A DNA stretch of 64,000 nt, from contig JAJKFH010000209.1 in the NCBI GenBank assembly GCA_023333565.1, positions 1,410,001 to 1,474,000 of the forward strand. Reading direction: 5' to 3'. This document shows positions 62,706 to 64,000 of the stretch, in pieces. Every line of letters begins with the position of its first letter. Position 1 is the stretch's first letter. Made by a program: the position numbers and the translations under genes. Source of the DNA: Puffinus mauretanicus. Taxonomy: Eukaryota > Chordata > Aves > Procellariiformes > Procellariidae. A model generated the notes under the pieces. The model searched no databases. It was not told the DNA's origin and saw only the letters and a list, made by a program, of their open reading frames with translations.

Positions 62706-64000
62706 ATATAAAGGAGCTATATTATTTTGCCTTGAGCCTCCTAGAAACTTCACAGTCTATGAGTAACTGGTCCAAGCTTTTAAAATAGGGTGGGTTTTTT
62801 TTTCCTTGTTTGTATTTATGCGGCCACTATGATTCTATTCAGAAAGAAAGATCGTCATCTTCCACTGAAAATCATCTGTACGGTACACTACTCTCTTCTG
62901 TTTAGCCTTTCAGCTATTGCATTTTTACTGGTGTTTATGAAAGGATAAAAAAGGAGCAAACATCAAAATAAAAAAAAAAATCAGAGAAAACATTAGCAGA
63001 CAGTCTATACTGGTGGATATTCCTCTTGTAAACAAAAAGCCAGTGATTTTAAAATAAACCAATCCCCAGGCAGATATGTATAGTTATGGTACTTCTGCAG
63101 GATTAATGAGTAGTTAAGCAAGAAACCCTGATTGAGTAAAGATTACAAAACAGACCCTTTTACGGGGTCAGAAAACAGGCCAAAGAAGGCAGTGCTTCGG
63201 TTCAGGAAGGCTGTTTTGACTTGAACAGGTCCCCAGATGCTGTCTGGGTTACCTGTTCTGGGGACTGAAGATGCCTTCCAGTGTAAGGACTCAGAAATGC
63301 AAAGGTAGTTTAAAGTCACTTTTACTTATTATTCCCCCTGAGTTATGAGTTCTTGTGTTTGTCTTGAGGACAGGCAGCAGGTAGCTTCACCATATAGCCA
63401 CATGAAGGTAGACAGAAAATAGTTCTGGATGGTATTATTGTATTTGTTCAGAGGTACCCAAAGTGGTATCCTTGGAGAGCTAGCTTATTTCACATTGTAT
63501 TTCTATTACTTTTCAATCTTTACTTTTAAAAAAGCAACAACCCTTCACCCCACACTTGCATAAATCCCACACAAGTAACTTCTGTAGATGTAGGTGTATG
63601 TTAATTATGAAAAGCAGAAATAAAAGGTCACAAACCCCAGTTTTCTCACCAGACCATATCTCTGTTATGGTATGTTTTCTCTCTGTGAACAACCTGGGAA
63701 AAAATCTAAGCATAACTACTTGAAAGCAAGCTGATAAGAGTCAGTGAAATTTTTTAAAGGAGCAAGATATTCTTTGGAAGGCATATATGTTGGAGAGATA
63801 GGCTTATAACTGCAGCTTTGGAAAAAGTGTTGCATTCAGGATTTTTATTTTTCCTTGCTATGGACCAATAAATATTCTTTTCTTAAGATCTTGAGAAGTA
63901 TGCAATTGTTGCCTAAGCAGCATGCTCATAATTAGGATTGTCATCTGATCATATGAACTTTCTCAGTCATACTCACACCTGTCATGAGTTATTAAAAGAT
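62706..64000. other. Non-coding sequence to window end
   Basis: No supported gene, repeat family or regulatory site is recognised. The short frames show no domains. Confidence 0.5.

Noticed and set aside
1..64000. tRNA, rRNA, CRISPR arrays, operons or bacterial-type promoters
   Set aside because: No cloverleaf with a GGTTCGAATCC-type B box, no regularly spaced repeats and no operon-like gene packing were found on either strand by eye.

Overview
The window looks like vertebrate nuclear DNA, most likely from a bird. It is AT-rich, CpG-poor and almost entirely non-coding. It has many homopolymer and microsatellite tracts, no tightly packed reading frames and no ribosome-binding-site logic. The best taxonomic marker is three truncated CR1 LINE copies with the sequence style of avian CR1. 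They are a short 3' tail on the plus strand (19921-20103), a longer 5'-truncated copy on the minus strand (50930-51655), and a well-preserved 5'-truncated minus-strand copy (57474-58060). Another CR1-rich sauropsid (turtle, crocodilian) cannot be fully excluded. I find no complete protein-coding gene, rRNA, tRNA or CRISPR array. The window is best read as intergenic sequence or the inside of a very long intron.

Layout. 1-4080: AT-rich non-coding. 4080-4458 (minus): a possible small exon pair with an optimal Kozak start and a pyrimidine-rich acceptor. 4459-6803: non-coding with an AT hairpin. 6804-7347: a patch open in both antiparallel directions, with no recognised product. 7660-7745: a cluster of TAAT/ATTA homeodomain-type cores. 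8761-8890: a small CpG-rich patch with a perfect CRE palindrome. 8891-19920: non-coding, with a GC-rich segment at 13741-14140. 19921-20103: CR1 tail. 20104-28060: non-coding, with a T28 tract, a T24 tract and a 27-bp tandem duplication. 28060-29055: GC-rich sequence and a near-perfect 94/95-bp tandem duplication. 29056-36480: non-coding, with an A33 tract and a compound (TG)/(GTTT)/T repeat. 36481-36680: a candidate promoter or 5' exon with a perfect 14-bp RFX X-box palindrome, a CRE-like site and a strong splice donor. 36681-50929: non-coding, with a 3 x 20-bp tandem repeat. 50930-51685: CR1 plus a 28-bp AT palindrome at its 5' edge. 51686-57473: non-coding, with a G-quadruplex motif, a 46-bp alternating purine-pyrimidine (Z-DNA-type) tract and a minus-strand ORF behind a splice-acceptor-like sequence. 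57474-58060: the best-preserved CR1. 58061-64000: non-coding, with one unassigned 195-codon ORF.

No set of genes working together is visible. The observations with most biological promise are regulatory: the X-box/CRE/donor cluster near 36.5 kb and the CpG/CRE patch near 8.8 kb. All exon and promoter calls are inference from single-sequence signals. I could not run homology, conservation or expression searches.
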